A stretch of DNA of 21,809 nucleotides from the NCBI GenBank assembly GCA_002690755.1, contig NZFT01000065.1:56075-77883 (forward strand). Reading direction: 5' to 3'. Under the pieces are notes generated by a model. The model was not told the origin of the DNA. It worked only from the letters and a program-made list of their open reading frames with translations, and made no database searches. The position numbers and the translations under genes were made by a program. This DNA comes from Phycisphaerae bacterium (GTDB lineage Bacteria > Planctomycetota > Phycisphaerae > Phycisphaerales > SM1A02). Shown in pieces: positions 7,990-16,889 of the stretch. How positions within the stretch are numbered: position 1 is the stretch's first letter; each line of letters opens with the position of its first letter.

Positions 7990-8970
7990 TCAATCCGCCG
8001 AAACGTTCTCGGCGGCTTCGATCTCCGAACGATGCTCGACGAACCAGTCGATCGTCCGCCGGAGTCCGTCCTCGAAGCCGACGGTGGCACGCCAGTCGAG
8101 CTGTTCCGCGGCGGTCGTCGTGTCGAGGCATCGCCGTGGCTGACCATCCGGCTTGGTGGCGTCCCAGCGAATCTCGCCCTTGAAATCCGAGAGTCTCGCG
8201 ATGAGTTCGACGAGATCGCGGATCGTGATCTCCATGCAGGTTCCGAGATTGATCGGCGTGGGGTCGTCGAGGACCTCCGCGGCCCGGATGATCCCCTTCG
8301 CGCAATCGTCGACGTAGAGGAATTCGCGACTCGCGGACCCGGTCCCCCAGCATTCGATGTGGTCGAGGCCGGCGTCGCGGGCGGAGACGCACTTGCGAAT
8401 CAGCGCGGGGATGACGTGACTGGTTGCGGGATGGAAGTTGTCGAAGGGCCCGTAGAGATTGACCGGCAGCACGTAGGCGGAGGCCAGTCCGTACTGGCGG
8501 TGGTACCCGTCAAGCATCACCATCGCGGCCTTCTTCGCGATCCCGTAAGGAGCATTGGTCTCTTCGGGATAACCGTTCCAGAGGTCCTGCTCCTTGAACG
8601 GCACGGGCGTGAACTTCGGATACGCGCAAATCGTGCCGACCTGAAGAAACTTGAACGGACGATCGCCGGATGCGTGAATTCGAGCCTGTTCGATCAGGTT
8701 GATCGCCATCGCCATGTTGGCGAAGAAGTACCGGCCCGGATTCTCCTGATTCGCGCCGATGCCCCCGACCTCCGCGGCGAGATGGAGCACGACGTCCGGA
8801 TCATGATCCCGATAAAGCCGAATCGCGGCCTCTTCGTGCACGAGGTCGTACTCGCGGCGTCTGGGGACCACGATGCTTCCCGCACCACACGCCTCGAGTT
8901 CGGCCACCACCGACCGTCCGAGGAATCCAGCACCTCCGGTCACCACGACTGTCTTCCCTGCGAGATCCAT
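7990..8970 (-). CDS. fcl: GDP-L-fucose synthase (GDP-4-keto-6-deoxy-mannose 3,5-epimerase/4-reductase)
   Basis: Short-chain dehydrogenase of 326 aa that converts the Gmd product GDP-4-keto-6-deoxymannose into GDP-L-fucose with NADPH. Seen: Rossmann motif TGGAGFLG at 11-18, [10 protein letters not shown] at 65-74, VGTICAYPK with Thr113 where many homologues have Ser, the active-site Tyr142-x3-Lys146 (YGIAK), NLYGPFDNF at 171-179 and SREFLYVDD at 214-222. The substrate-specific [14 protein letters not shown] block is typical of Fcl. ATG at 8970 is preferred because GGAGG lies 4 nt upstream and the protein then opens [13 protein letters not shown]; another ATG at 9012 in frame would add 14 residues with a weaker site. 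It is the first gene of the minus-strand operon and is divergent from gmd, its pathway partner. Confidence 0.94.
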   Translation of the reverse strand: MDLAGKTVVVTGGAGFLGRSVVAELEACGAGSIVVPRRREYDLVHEEAAIRLYRDHDPDVVLHLAAEVGGIGANQENPGRYFFANMAMAINLIEQARIHASGDRPFKFLQVGTICAYPKFTPVPFKEQDLWNGYPEETNAPYGIAKKAAMVMLDGYHRQYGLASAYVLPVNLYGPFDNFHPATSHVIPALIRKCVSARDAGLDHIECWGTGSASREFLYVDDCAKGIIRAAEVLDDPTPINLGTCMEITIRDLVELIARLSDFKGEIRWDATKPDGQPRRCLDTTTAAEQLDWRATVGFEDGLRRTIDWFVEHRSEIEAAENVSAD

Positions 8971-9206
8971 GGAACCTCCGATGATCCTGCCTTCGTAGGA
9001 TTCAGATGTCATCGACCTTCAGAGGGTCTGACGTCGATGAAACCCGATGCTCCCGTCCAGATGATCGATTTCACCGAAAACCACGCCCGAGGCCACGGGA
9101 ACTCCGCAAGCCCCGCCGCCGGAGGGCCGATACTACAGTTCCCCGAGTGCGGCCAAACGATCCCCGAGATGTGTCTCGATCCGGATCGATGCCGCAGGAG
9201 TCTCCG

Positions 9207-10268
<1,062 letters not shown>

Positions 10269-10275
10269 GAATCCG

Positions 10276-11634
10276 ATGTCGATCGACGCACCCATCACCC
10301 TCTTCGGCATCCTGATGGTCTTCGCCCCGCTGGCGATGATTCTCTACAACTATCTCGTGGCCGGTGACGACCTGATCACCGCCCGGCATCTGTTCCTGCT
10401 TGGTTGCGCCAAGTTCTTCGGCGTCGCCGCGCTCACCACGGGGATCACGAAGCTCTATCGAGGCAATCACCCCTTCTCCGACGTCCTCCTCCTGTTCCTC
10501 GGTACCGCCCTCTTCTTTCTGACCTTCTGGTGGGCGTACAACCACTGGCAACTCCCCCAGCGAATCGCCGCCCGCCGGTGGCGGACCTCACCGACGCCGA
10601 ACTTGGGATCGGTCCTCTTCGCCGGCGGCGCCGGGCTCCTCCTGGGTCTTCTGGCCTCCGTGCTTCCGGTCGAACTGCCGGTCATCGGACAGATCACGAA
10701 CGTGCTGGGGAAACTCCTTCCCGCCGCGAGCATCGCCCTCTTCCTTTTCTGCTGGCTCAAGAACCCGGCCAATCTCATCTATCTCGTCGCCACCGGCGTC
10801 GCCTTCATGCTCGCGGTGTTCGTCGCGTTGTTCGGCGCCGGTCGGCACCCGCTCTTCGCGGCCCTGATCGCGATTCCGATCGCCTGGTACTGGGCACGCT
10901 GGCGATATCAGAGGCCGTCCGCCACGATCGGACGCATCCTCGCCCTCGGGATCGCGGCCGCAGTCGTCATCCTCGCCTACAGCGGCTTCCGCCACGACTA
11001 CATGGGCGAAGCGGACTCCGGCATCGCGTTGGACCGGATCCGACAACTCATGCGTTTCCAGCTCGAGACCTCCGGAGACGCCGACAGTTTCCTCCAGGAG
11101 GACGCGATCACGGTCACGCTCCTCTGCATCGAGGAGTTTCACCGGAACGGGGATCCCGACTATTTCCACACGCTTCGATTCGTGCTGAGCAATCCGATTC
11201 CGCGTGATCTCTGGCCGGAAAAGCCACAGGCGCTGGGTGAGAGTCTGCCGGAAGGGCTCGGTGAATTCAGCGACGGCTACGTGAACTGGGGCACCGGAAT
11301 CGTCGGGAACGCGTTCCACGATGGCGGCGTCTGGATGACGATCATCTACGGGCTGCTGGTGGGAGGCGTGTTCCGGGTCTTCGACGACATCCTGCGTCGC
11401 CAGCCGTTCAATCCATGGCCCGTCGCGATGCTCGCCGCGATGAGTCCGAAGATCGTCGCCTACAGTCGCGGCGACATCGGAATCTACACCGTCGAACTGG
11501 TGGGGCTCGCGGTGGTCACGATCGTCATTCTGAAGGTGATGAAACCGGTGTTCGGCACGACGGACGAGGAAGCGTTCCACGCGGAGCATCCGGACGATTC
11601 GGATCTGGAATTCGAAGAACCCGGGTACGAATGA
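10276..11634 (+). CDS. Wzy-like polysaccharide repeat-unit polymerase (integral membrane)
   Basis: A 452-aa protein with about ten hydrophobic segments (for example 9-27, 38-56, 68-88, 112-132, 148-160, 166-206, 219-236, 351-367, 384-398 and 405-421) and a large loop, about 237-350. In the loop SNPIPRDLWPEKPQALGESL (305-324) resembles the conserved IPR-LWP-KP motif of O-antigen polymerase-like proteins of Wzy-dependent loci. The acidic C-terminal tail, from about 428, would be cytoplasmic. Predicted role: joining lipid-linked repeat units at the periplasmic face of the inner membrane. It lies 7 bp after gmd and upstream of the Wzx-like gene, which supports the call. Similarity in this family is low, so the assignment rests on topology, the loop motif and context. 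Confidence 0.72.
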   Translation: MSIDAPITLFGILMVFAPLAMILYNYLVAGDDLITARHLFLLGCAKFFGVAALTTGITKLYRGNHPFSDVLLLFLGTALFFLTFWWAYNHWQLPQRIAARRWRTSPTPNLGSVLFAGGAGLLLGLLASVLPVELPVIGQITNVLGKLLPAASIALFLFCWLKNPANLIYLVATGVAFMLAVFVALFGAGRHPLFAALIAIPIAWYWARWRYQRPSATIGRILALGIAAAVVILAYSGFRHDYMGEADSGIALDRIRQLMRFQLETSGDADSFLQEDAITVTLLCIEEFHRNGDPDYFHTLRFVLSNPIPRDLWPEKPQALGESLPEGLGEFSDGYVNWGTGIVGNAFHDGGVWMTIIYGLLVGGVFRVFDDILRRQPFNPWPVAMLAAMSPKIVAYSRGDIGIYTVELVGLAVVTIVILKVMKPVFGTTDEEAFHAEHPDDSDLEFEEPGYE

Positions 11635-11661
11635 TTCGCGCTTTCCGCGGGAACGCTCGAA

Positions 11662-11676
11662 GCGATCATTGATCGC
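11662..11676. repeat. Short perfect inverted repeat in the polymerase-flippase gap
   Basis: GCGATCA, one T, then TGATCGC: 7-bp arms, 28 bp after the polymerase stop. No T-run follows, so it is not a classic terminator. It may be an operator or chance, since GATCG words are frequent in this genome. The rest of the 252-bp gap (11635-11886) holds no supported gene. Confidence 0.25.
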
Positions 11677-11799
11677 GATGTCTCCTCCCCCGGATCGATC
11701 CGAACCCGCGGAAAACGACCATCGGAGCCGTGACGGACCCACGGATGGATCGTCCGCTCGCCGGTGGACATCGACGTTTCCGATTTCGACCCTCGCACG

Positions 11800-11828
11800 A
11801 TGACGAACCGACCCGGTTCCCGTATTCT
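11800..11828 (+). promoter_or_regulatory. Candidate promoter before the flippase gene
   Basis: ATGACG at 11800-11805 and TATTCT at 11823-11828 are 17 bp apart, each with 4 of 6 consensus matches. The element lies 58 bp before the ATG of the Wzx-like gene, inside the 252-bp gap that separates it from the polymerase. It would let the flippase be expressed separately. Consensus matching only. Confidence 0.2.
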
Positions 11829-11886
11829 TCGATTCAGAAGCGACGCTTCACCGATCGAACTCCACGGCCTCCAGACGTCCCCGACC

Positions 11887-13395
11887 ATGCTCACTCAACA
11901 CGCCGCTCGCGGCGCCAGTCTGATGCTCATCGCGAGTCTGCTGGGTCGAGTCGCGGCGCTTGTGGCCCAGGTCGTCACCGGCTGGATCCTCGTCGAAGAC
12001 GACTTCGGGCTCTTCGCGACCGCGATCGGCATTCAGGCGTTCGCCGGAGTCCTCCAGGGCGGTAACGCACTGGCCTATCTCGTCACGCTGCCGCCGACGG
12101 GACGGCGGCTGAGAACGGGCACGGTCTTCGCCATCTCCAACGGGTTCTACCTCATTGGCGTCGTCCCGATGCTTCTGCTCGCCCCGACCCTGGCGGCGTA
12201 CTTCGAGGAACCCGGTCTGGTCACGCTGCTGTGGATCATGGCCGCGACGATGATGATCTCCCCGGTGCGGTTCGTGCTCCGAGGACGGGTGAACTCCAGA
12301 CTCGCCTTCGGCACGGGTGCCATGGCGACGATCATCAACAACGCCTTCACCTATCCCCTCACCATCATCCTGGCGATCGTGCTCCGAGACGCCACCGCCC
12401 TCGCGATCCCGGTGCTTGTGGGATCCATCGCGGAGATCCTCTTCCTCTGGATCCGGGCCCGTCCGACCAGGGACGACTTCCGACCCCGGTCCCGATTCTT
12501 CTGGCCGCTGCTGCGTCAGTTCCGCTGGCTGCTCCTCGGCGCCGCGATGATGACGCTTTTCAATCGCGGGGACTACATGGTCGCCGAATTCCTCGTGGAG
12601 ACGTCGGTGCTCGGCGTCTACTACTTCGGCTATCAGCTCGCCGTCCAACCCGGACGGCTCTTCACGACCACCGTCCTGAACATCCTCGTTCCCGTCGTGA
12701 AGCGGCTCTCCCATGACAAGGCCCGGCTCGCGGCCGCCCTCCGACGACTCCTGAGCACCGGTGGCTTCGCGATCGCATTCGTGAATCTGGGGATGCTCGC
12801 CATCATCGAACCACTGGAACGACTCATCTGGGCGGGAAAATGGTCGGACACCGTTCTGACGGTGCAGGTGGTCTCGATCGGCATCACCTACACGACGATC
12901 CTGGGCGTGGGGACGGCACCACTCATGGCCGAACGACGGTATCGAGAGAGCGTGATCTGCGGTCTGGTACGAGCCATGGGCATCGTGGGCGGCGCGGCCG
13001 TCGGCTCGATCATGTGGGGGACCGTCGATGGAATCGCGATCGCGGTGAGCGTCGGAATGCTGGTCTCCGCGATCATCGGCATCGCGCTGGTGCTTCGCTG
13101 GCATGACGTGCCCGCCGCAAGTTCGATCATCCACATTCTTCGGGCGACGGTTCCGCTGGTGCTGCTCTCCATGCTCGCGGCGGCGATCGGTGACTGGACG
13201 CTCGACCGGCTCGATCCGGGACGACTCGCTTCCGCGATCGGACTCTGCTTCGCCGGCGTCGTGTACGTCCTCTTCGCGATTTCGTCGCTGGCGGTCATAC
13301 CGGCCGACACGCGAGGCGAAGTCCTCCGGCTGCTGCCGGGGCCGCTCCGAAAGCGCATCCCGGCCGCGTGGATTCCGGAACCGAACGACTCCTGA
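11887..13395 (+). CDS. wzx: Wzx-like polysaccharide flippase (MOP/MATE superfamily)
   Basis: Integral membrane protein of 502 aa with about 12-14 hydrophobic segments along its length, the layout of the polysaccharide-transport branch of the MOP superfamily. The opening (MLTQHAARGASLMLIASLLGRVAALV) and the GRVNSRLAFGTGAM and FNRGDYMVAEFL segments are typical of lipopolysaccharide-biosynthesis flippases. Expected role: moving undecaprenyl-linked repeat units across the inner membrane to the polymerase. The frame is open from 11764, but the first 41 residues are hydrophilic and not family-like, so ATG at 11887 is preferred; no strong ribosome binding site is seen. It ends 9 bp from the convergent stop of the secreted-protein gene. 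Confidence 0.87.
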   Translation: MLTQHAARGASLMLIASLLGRVAALVAQVVTGWILVEDDFGLFATAIGIQAFAGVLQGGNALAYLVTLPPTGRRLRTGTVFAISNGFYLIGVVPMLLLAPTLAAYFEEPGLVTLLWIMAATMMISPVRFVLRGRVNSRLAFGTGAMATIINNAFTYPLTIILAIVLRDATALAIPVLVGSIAEILFLWIRARPTRDDFRPRSRFFWPLLRQFRWLLLGAAMMTLFNRGDYMVAEFLVETSVLGVYYFGYQLAVQPGRLFTTTVLNILVPVVKRLSHDKARLAAALRRLLSTGGFAIAFVNLGMLAIIEPLERLIWAGKWSDTVLTVQVVSIGITYTTILGVGTAPLMAERRYRESVICGLVRAMGIVGGAAVGSIMWGTVDGIAIAVSVGMLVSAIIGIALVLRWHDVPAASSIIHILRATVPLVLLSMLAAAIGDWTLDRLDPGRLASAIGLCFAGVVYVLFAISSLAVIPADTRGEVLRLLPGPLRKRIPAAWIPEPNDS

Positions 13396-13404
13396 CGCGG
13401 CGAA

Positions 13405-14850
13405 TCAGTCCGGTTCGTTCACGATCGTGATCCGTCGTGCCGATCGGCGGGCTCGCTCCACCCAGTCCGCCGGCTTGCCGGTGGCGGTTCGAATGACCCC
13501 GCTTCTTCCGGCGACATCGATGCGACGGTTCGCCCGCGAGCGAATGCGGATCGGTTCCATCGACGACTGGTTCGTCTCCGCAGCGGAAATCACACGCTGA
13601 ATCGAAGGCCCCTTCCGCGAGTTGCTTCGCACGCCTCCGGTGCCTGAACGCGGCTTGATCTGGATCGATCCGGAAGTCGATGCGCCGGAAGCAGCGGTGC
13701 CACCACCACCGGAAGACGTCGGAGCGGTCCCGGACGAGGGCTTCCCGACGGGGGCGGCGCCCTGATCGGACCCTGGCACGATCTCCTCGGCCCTCGTTTC
13801 GATGTCATCCATCGAGTCCTGCGGAGGCGTGGCCGAGTCGGATCCGGCACCGCCGGCGGAACCCGCCGAACCGGAATCGACTCCGAGCTGTTCATCGATG
13901 CCCTCGACGAGCTGCTCCAACGAGACCCCCGCGGCGCGAAGACCGTCGGAACGGAAGATCACGGTGTCGCCTTCAAGCAACGCCGCACGGATTCGACCGA
14001 TGACTTCCGCGATGACCGCGGGATCCGTGCTCCGGCCGTCGTAGTTGCGAATCCACCGCACGACCCCCCGCTGCATCGCCTCGTTCGGCAACGCCCAGGC
14101 GACGCAGTCCTGATGGTTCGCCGGATCGGATCGCTTCCACCATGCGTCGACTGCGAACACCGGGAATTCCGCCCACCGGGGATTGGCGATCTTGGGTCGG
14201 GATTCGACGTACACCGGGATCCCGATCGACTCCAGATACTTGTAGAACTTGAATGCGGGACCGCTGTCGGAGAGTTTGACCGCCGCATCCGCGCCGATGG
14301 ATCCCCCCGCGAGAAGCACCGGCTTCACGCACGCGAGCATGGTTCCCAGGATCGACGCGGATCTTCCTGATTCGAAGGCCGCCTTGAGGCGGTCGTCGGC
14401 GGAATCCGCGGTACCGAGATAAGCGATCAACTCGATCGGTTCGCCGAACGATCCATCCACCACCGGTCCCCACGCTTCCGGGAAATTCTCCGTCAGGACA
14501 TCGACGCCGGCATCTTGCGCATCGAGATACTGATCGAACTGCATCACCTCGTCGGAGAGGGTCCCGAACGGGTTGTGAAGCCAGAAGCGACGAATGCCCC
14601 AGTCGTAGACGACCTTCGCCTTCTGCTCCACGAACTGCGGCCAGCCGCCTGATCCCACTTGATACGTACTCACCTTCCGCCGTCCCTCGTCCTCCGAAGA
14701 TCCGGCGATCAACCAGCCCTCGACGAGCCGCTCCCGGGCGGGTCGAATCGTCCGATCCGAATCCGTCGCCGCGACCACGTCGGGTCGGGCGAGCAATGCA
14801 AGCACGCCGACCAAGACAAGTCCCAGGCGGTTCCAGTGTCGATCGTTCAT
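13405..14850 (-). CDS. Secreted or periplasmic protein of unknown function, low-complexity C-terminus
   Basis: I do not recognise the family. The 481-aa product starts with a signal peptide: hydrophobic core LGLVLVGVLALL at 9-20, possible cleavage after VVA near 27. Residues 40-325 look like one globular domain rich in Trp and Asp, with GGWPQFVEQKAKVVYDWGI (68-86), RFWLHNPFG (88-96), VDVLTENFPEAWGP (116-129), VLLAGGSIGADAA (178-190) and FPVFAVDAWWKR (229-240). The alternating strand-like and helical pieces could fit a TIM-barrel or hydrolase-like fold, but no catalytic signature can be named. Residues 326-400 are Ser/Gly/Ala-rich linker; 398-475 is Arg-rich. No cell-wall or PEP-CTERM anchor is seen at the end (NEPD). 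ATG at 14850 follows GGGGA. It probably shares an operon with the 60-aa gene and the GT4. Confidence 0.78.
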   Translation of the reverse strand: MNDRHWNRLGLVLVGVLALLARPDVVAATDSDRTIRPARERLVEGWLIAGSSEDEGRRKVSTYQVGSGGWPQFVEQKAKVVYDWGIRRFWLHNPFGTLSDEVMQFDQYLDAQDAGVDVLTENFPEAWGPVVDGSFGEPIELIAYLGTADSADDRLKAAFESGRSASILGTMLACVKPVLLAGGSIGADAAVKLSDSGPAFKFYKYLESIGIPVYVESRPKIANPRWAEFPVFAVDAWWKRSDPANHQDCVAWALPNEAMQRGVVRWIRNYDGRSTDPAVIAEVIGRIRAALLEGDTVIFRSDGLRAAGVSLEQLVEGIDEQLGVDSGSAGSAGGAGSDSATPPQDSMDDIETRAEEIVPGSDQGAAPVGKPSSGTAPTSSGGGGTAASGASTSGSIQIKPRSGTGGVRSNSRKGPSIQRVISAAETNQSSMEPIRIRSRANRRIDVAGRSGVIRTATGKPADWVERARRSARRITIVNEPD

Positions 14851-14865
14851 GTTGAATCCCCGAAT

Positions 14866-15048
14866 TCACCAACTTCTGAATCGCTTCGTCCGTTCTATTT
14901 TCGGATCCTCGGGATCCCAGATCCATCCGGGAGCGACACGATCGGTCACTTCCCCCATCCCAACCATCACAAACCGTCCATGTCGACGGAAGGCGAGGAT
15001 CCACGCACCGTCTCGGACCACGACTTCCGTTTCGTACCGGGCGAGCAC
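14866..15048 (-). CDS. Probable small protein, 60 aa, unknown function
   Basis: GTG at 15048 lies 3 bp after the stop of the GT4 gene, and the stop lies 15 bp before the secreted-protein start, so the frame fills what would otherwise be a 201-bp gap. The sequence is protein-like: an amphipathic first half (YETEVVVRDGAWILAFRRHG), then WIWDPEDPKIE and a basic, Trp-ending tail. Many codons end in G or C, as in neighbours. There is only a weak ribosome binding site, so coupling to the GT4 would be needed. No family is recognised, and chance in GC-rich DNA is possible. Confidence 0.45.
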   Translation of the reverse strand: MLARYETEVVVRDGAWILAFRRHGRFVMVGMGEVTDRVAPGWIWDPEDPKIERTKRFRSW

Positions 15049-15051
15049 GGC

Positions 15052-16215
15052 TCAATCCGAGATGCAACCGGCATAGATCTTCTCGAAATCACCTGCCACC
15101 GTCGAGGTATCGAGGTTCGCAAGCGTCCAGGCACGACCGGAACGTCCCATCGCAGGACCATTGCGATCGCCGGCCTGGAAGGATGCGATCGCCTCTGCGA
15201 ACGCCACGGCGGTCTGCGGGATGATGACGCCACCGCCCGATCGCTCGATCTCGAATCGCGTGTCGACCAGATCGGTGGTGATCACCGGCGTCGCGGACGC
15301 GAGTGATTCGAAAAACACGAATCCGAAGTTCTCCTGGCTGGTGGGCAGTGCGAACACGTCACAAGCCGAATAAAGGGCGTTCTTCAAATCGCCGCCGACA
15401 TGTCCGGTCCAGTGGAAACGGTCGTCGAGCCCGGCCGACCGGACGCGATCCCGCATCGCCTGGACGTAGTCTTCGTCGCCGCTTCCCGCGACGAACACGT
15501 TGACGTCCGTTCCTCGTTCACGAAGAAGGGCGGTCGCGTCGATCAGGTGCTCGATGCCCTTCTTGGCCTGGATCCGGCTCAGGAAGAGCACGTTGAACCC
15601 ACCTTCGCCGAGCGCGGGCCACGCTTCGACGGCCGCGGCGGGATCCGGAACCTCGGCGTACGGATCCAGATCGATCAGATTCGGGACGACCACGCCTCGT
15701 CCGCGTGGAAACCACTTTCGAGACTGCTCGAGCTCCGCGTCGGCGGTGCAGTGGACCGCGGCCGCGGACTCGAGGTAGCGACGGCCACCGACCGCAAGGT
15801 AGATCCGCTTGCGAAGCGCACTCTGGCCCATGGACCAGTCGTCGAGCATGCCACGAAGGCTGATCACGTAAGGCACGCCCACGTCGCGACAGATCGACGC
15901 CACCTGGAGATTCGCCGGCTCCCAGACGCCGTGGACATGGACCACGTCGTATTCGGGAATGACCTGCGACAGCCGGTCGATCGCCGCTCGTCCGAATCTC
16001 CCGAAGGAACCTCGGACCTCAGGCAGATGTTCGACCGTGGGTGTCTTTTCGGCGTTCGTCGGCTCGAGCCAGGCTTCGGGGACATCCGTCACGTTCGTCG
16101 TCATCAGTCCCGTGACGTGACCTCGGGCGAACATCGTCGCGACCTGATCGACCACCGCGCGGGGCGGACCGCCGCCCGTGAAGTCGATGTCCTGCATGTA
16201 ATGGACGATTCGCAT
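15052..16215 (-). CDS. Glycosyltransferase family 4 (third GT4 of the locus)
   Basis: GT-B retaining glycosyltransferase of 387 aa. N-terminal domain: MRIVHYMQDIDFTGGGPPRAV with the Gly-rich donor loop, VVHVHGVWEPAN at 91-102, SLRGMLDDWSMGQSALRK at 119-136 and VHCTADAE at 154-161. C-terminal domain: FLSRIQAKKGIEHLIDA at 211-227 and the E-x7-E signature at Glu295 and Glu303 in SQENFGFVFFESLASATPV. It lacks a signal peptide and would act at the cytoplasmic face of the membrane. ATG at 16215 opens with the usual MRI. It leads the minus-strand unit that ends with the secreted protein. It lies 79 bp downstream of fliS and may have its own promoter or be read through from the flagellar genes. Donor and linkage are unknown. 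Confidence 0.91.
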   Translation of the reverse strand: MRIVHYMQDIDFTGGGPPRAVVDQVATMFARGHVTGLMTTNVTDVPEAWLEPTNAEKTPTVEHLPEVRGSFGRFGRAAIDRLSQVIPEYDVVHVHGVWEPANLQVASICRDVGVPYVISLRGMLDDWSMGQSALRKRIYLAVGGRRYLESAAAVHCTADAELEQSRKWFPRGRGVVVPNLIDLDPYAEVPDPAAAVEAWPALGEGGFNVLFLSRIQAKKGIEHLIDATALLRERGTDVNVFVAGSGDEDYVQAMRDRVRSAGLDDRFHWTGHVGGDLKNALYSACDVFALPTSQENFGFVFFESLASATPVITTDLVDTRFEIERSGGGVIIPQTAVAFAEAIASFQAGDRNGPAMGRSGRAWTLANLDTSTVAGDFEKIYAGCISD

Positions 16216-16239
16216 GCTGGTCCGAAGCCCTCCGAGGCG

Positions 16240-16262
16240 CTTCGATCACCATCGAATCGAAG
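16240..16262. repeat. Inverted repeat between fliS and the GT4 gene
   Basis: CTTCGAT at 16240-16246 and ATCGAAG at 16256-16262 form a 7-bp stem with a 9-nt loop, 25 bp upstream of the GT4 start and 32 bp after the fliS stop (minus-strand sense). No U-tract follows in either direction. It could be a weak terminator, an operator or chance. Confidence 0.25.
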
Positions 16263-16294
16263 GCTGGAACATGCTAGCGATCGAACGGCGGCCG

Positions 16295-16783
16295 TCAGCC
16301 GGAGAAATGCACCCGTCCACCGATCAGATCACCGTCGATCGGAGCCGGGGTGGCCATTCCGTTCGCCGCGGAGACCGGGCCGGAACCGACGCGAGCGGCC
16401 TCGACGTTCTCGTCGGCGAGCTTCACGAGCATGAGGCTCCAGGTCTCGCGTTCGTAGGCGAGGAGTTCGACGACCTTCCGCAAGCCGTTCGGGTCCCGTT
16501 CGCTCATCGCGTCGACGAGGCTGGTGTAAAGGAAGGTGTAGAGACCCGACAGACGATCGCAGAGTTCACGATCGACATCCGGCCGGAGTCCCGAAGTCAG
16601 CTCGGCGAGAATCGCCCGACACTGACGGCTGCCCTCGTACGCCTGTTCGAAGTTCTTCGCTTCAAGACCTTCCCGAGCCTGCTCCGCGAACCGGAGCGCG
16701 CCATCGAGCAGGAGCAGTCGAAGCTCCGCCGGCGAGGCGGTCATGACCTTGGTACGGAGATATTCCTGTGCTTGTTGAGTCAT
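16295..16783 (-). CDS. fliS: Flagellar export chaperone FliS
   Basis: A 162-aa all-helical protein of the FliS family, which binds the C-terminus of flagellin in the cytoplasm and keeps it unpolymerised until export. Seen: YLRTKVMTASPAELRLLLLDGALRFAEQA (8-36), the conserved T-x-SP-x-EL-x3-L-DGA block, a second helical block QAYEGSRQCRAILAELTSGL, and LSGLYTFLYTSLVDA followed by a helix rich in charged residues. The last 25 residues are a Gly/Pro/Ala tail beyond the usual core. ATG at 16783 gives the family-like N-terminus; the open frame above it is not conserved-looking. It sits 106 bp after fliD in the usual fliD-fliS order. No flagellin gene is in the window. Confidence 0.9.
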   Translation of the reverse strand: MTQQAQEYLRTKVMTASPAELRLLLLDGALRFAEQAREGLEAKNFEQAYEGSRQCRAILAELTSGLRPDVDRELCDRLSGLYTFLYTSLVDAMSERDPNGLRKVVELLAYERETWSLMLVKLADENVEAARVGSGPVSAANGMATPAPIDGDLIGGRVHFSG

Positions 16784-16889
16784 CGTCACACCCGTTTCAT
16801 CGGCTCGCCGTCCACCCTTGGTGAGTCCCACCGCGCCTGATCACGTAGATTCCGCTGATTGCCGGCGGAGAGCGCAAATGCTGCCGCAG

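Noticed and set aside
11848..13134. A 428-codon minus-strand open frame opposite the flippase gene.
   Set aside because: The product is dominated by Arg, Asp, Glu, Gly and His, which is the reverse complement of a membrane protein, and the flippase has clear topology on the plus strand.
13405..13440. A possible PEP-CTERM sorting tail on the secreted protein, given the DUF3473 deacetylase nearby.
   Set aside because: The C-terminus reads RRITIVNEPD, with no PEP motif, no transmembrane helix and no terminal Arg cluster after it.
16784..16889. A regulatory element or small gene between fliD and fliS.
   Set aside because: The 106-bp gap has no convincing frame, hairpin with T-run or promoter hexamers.
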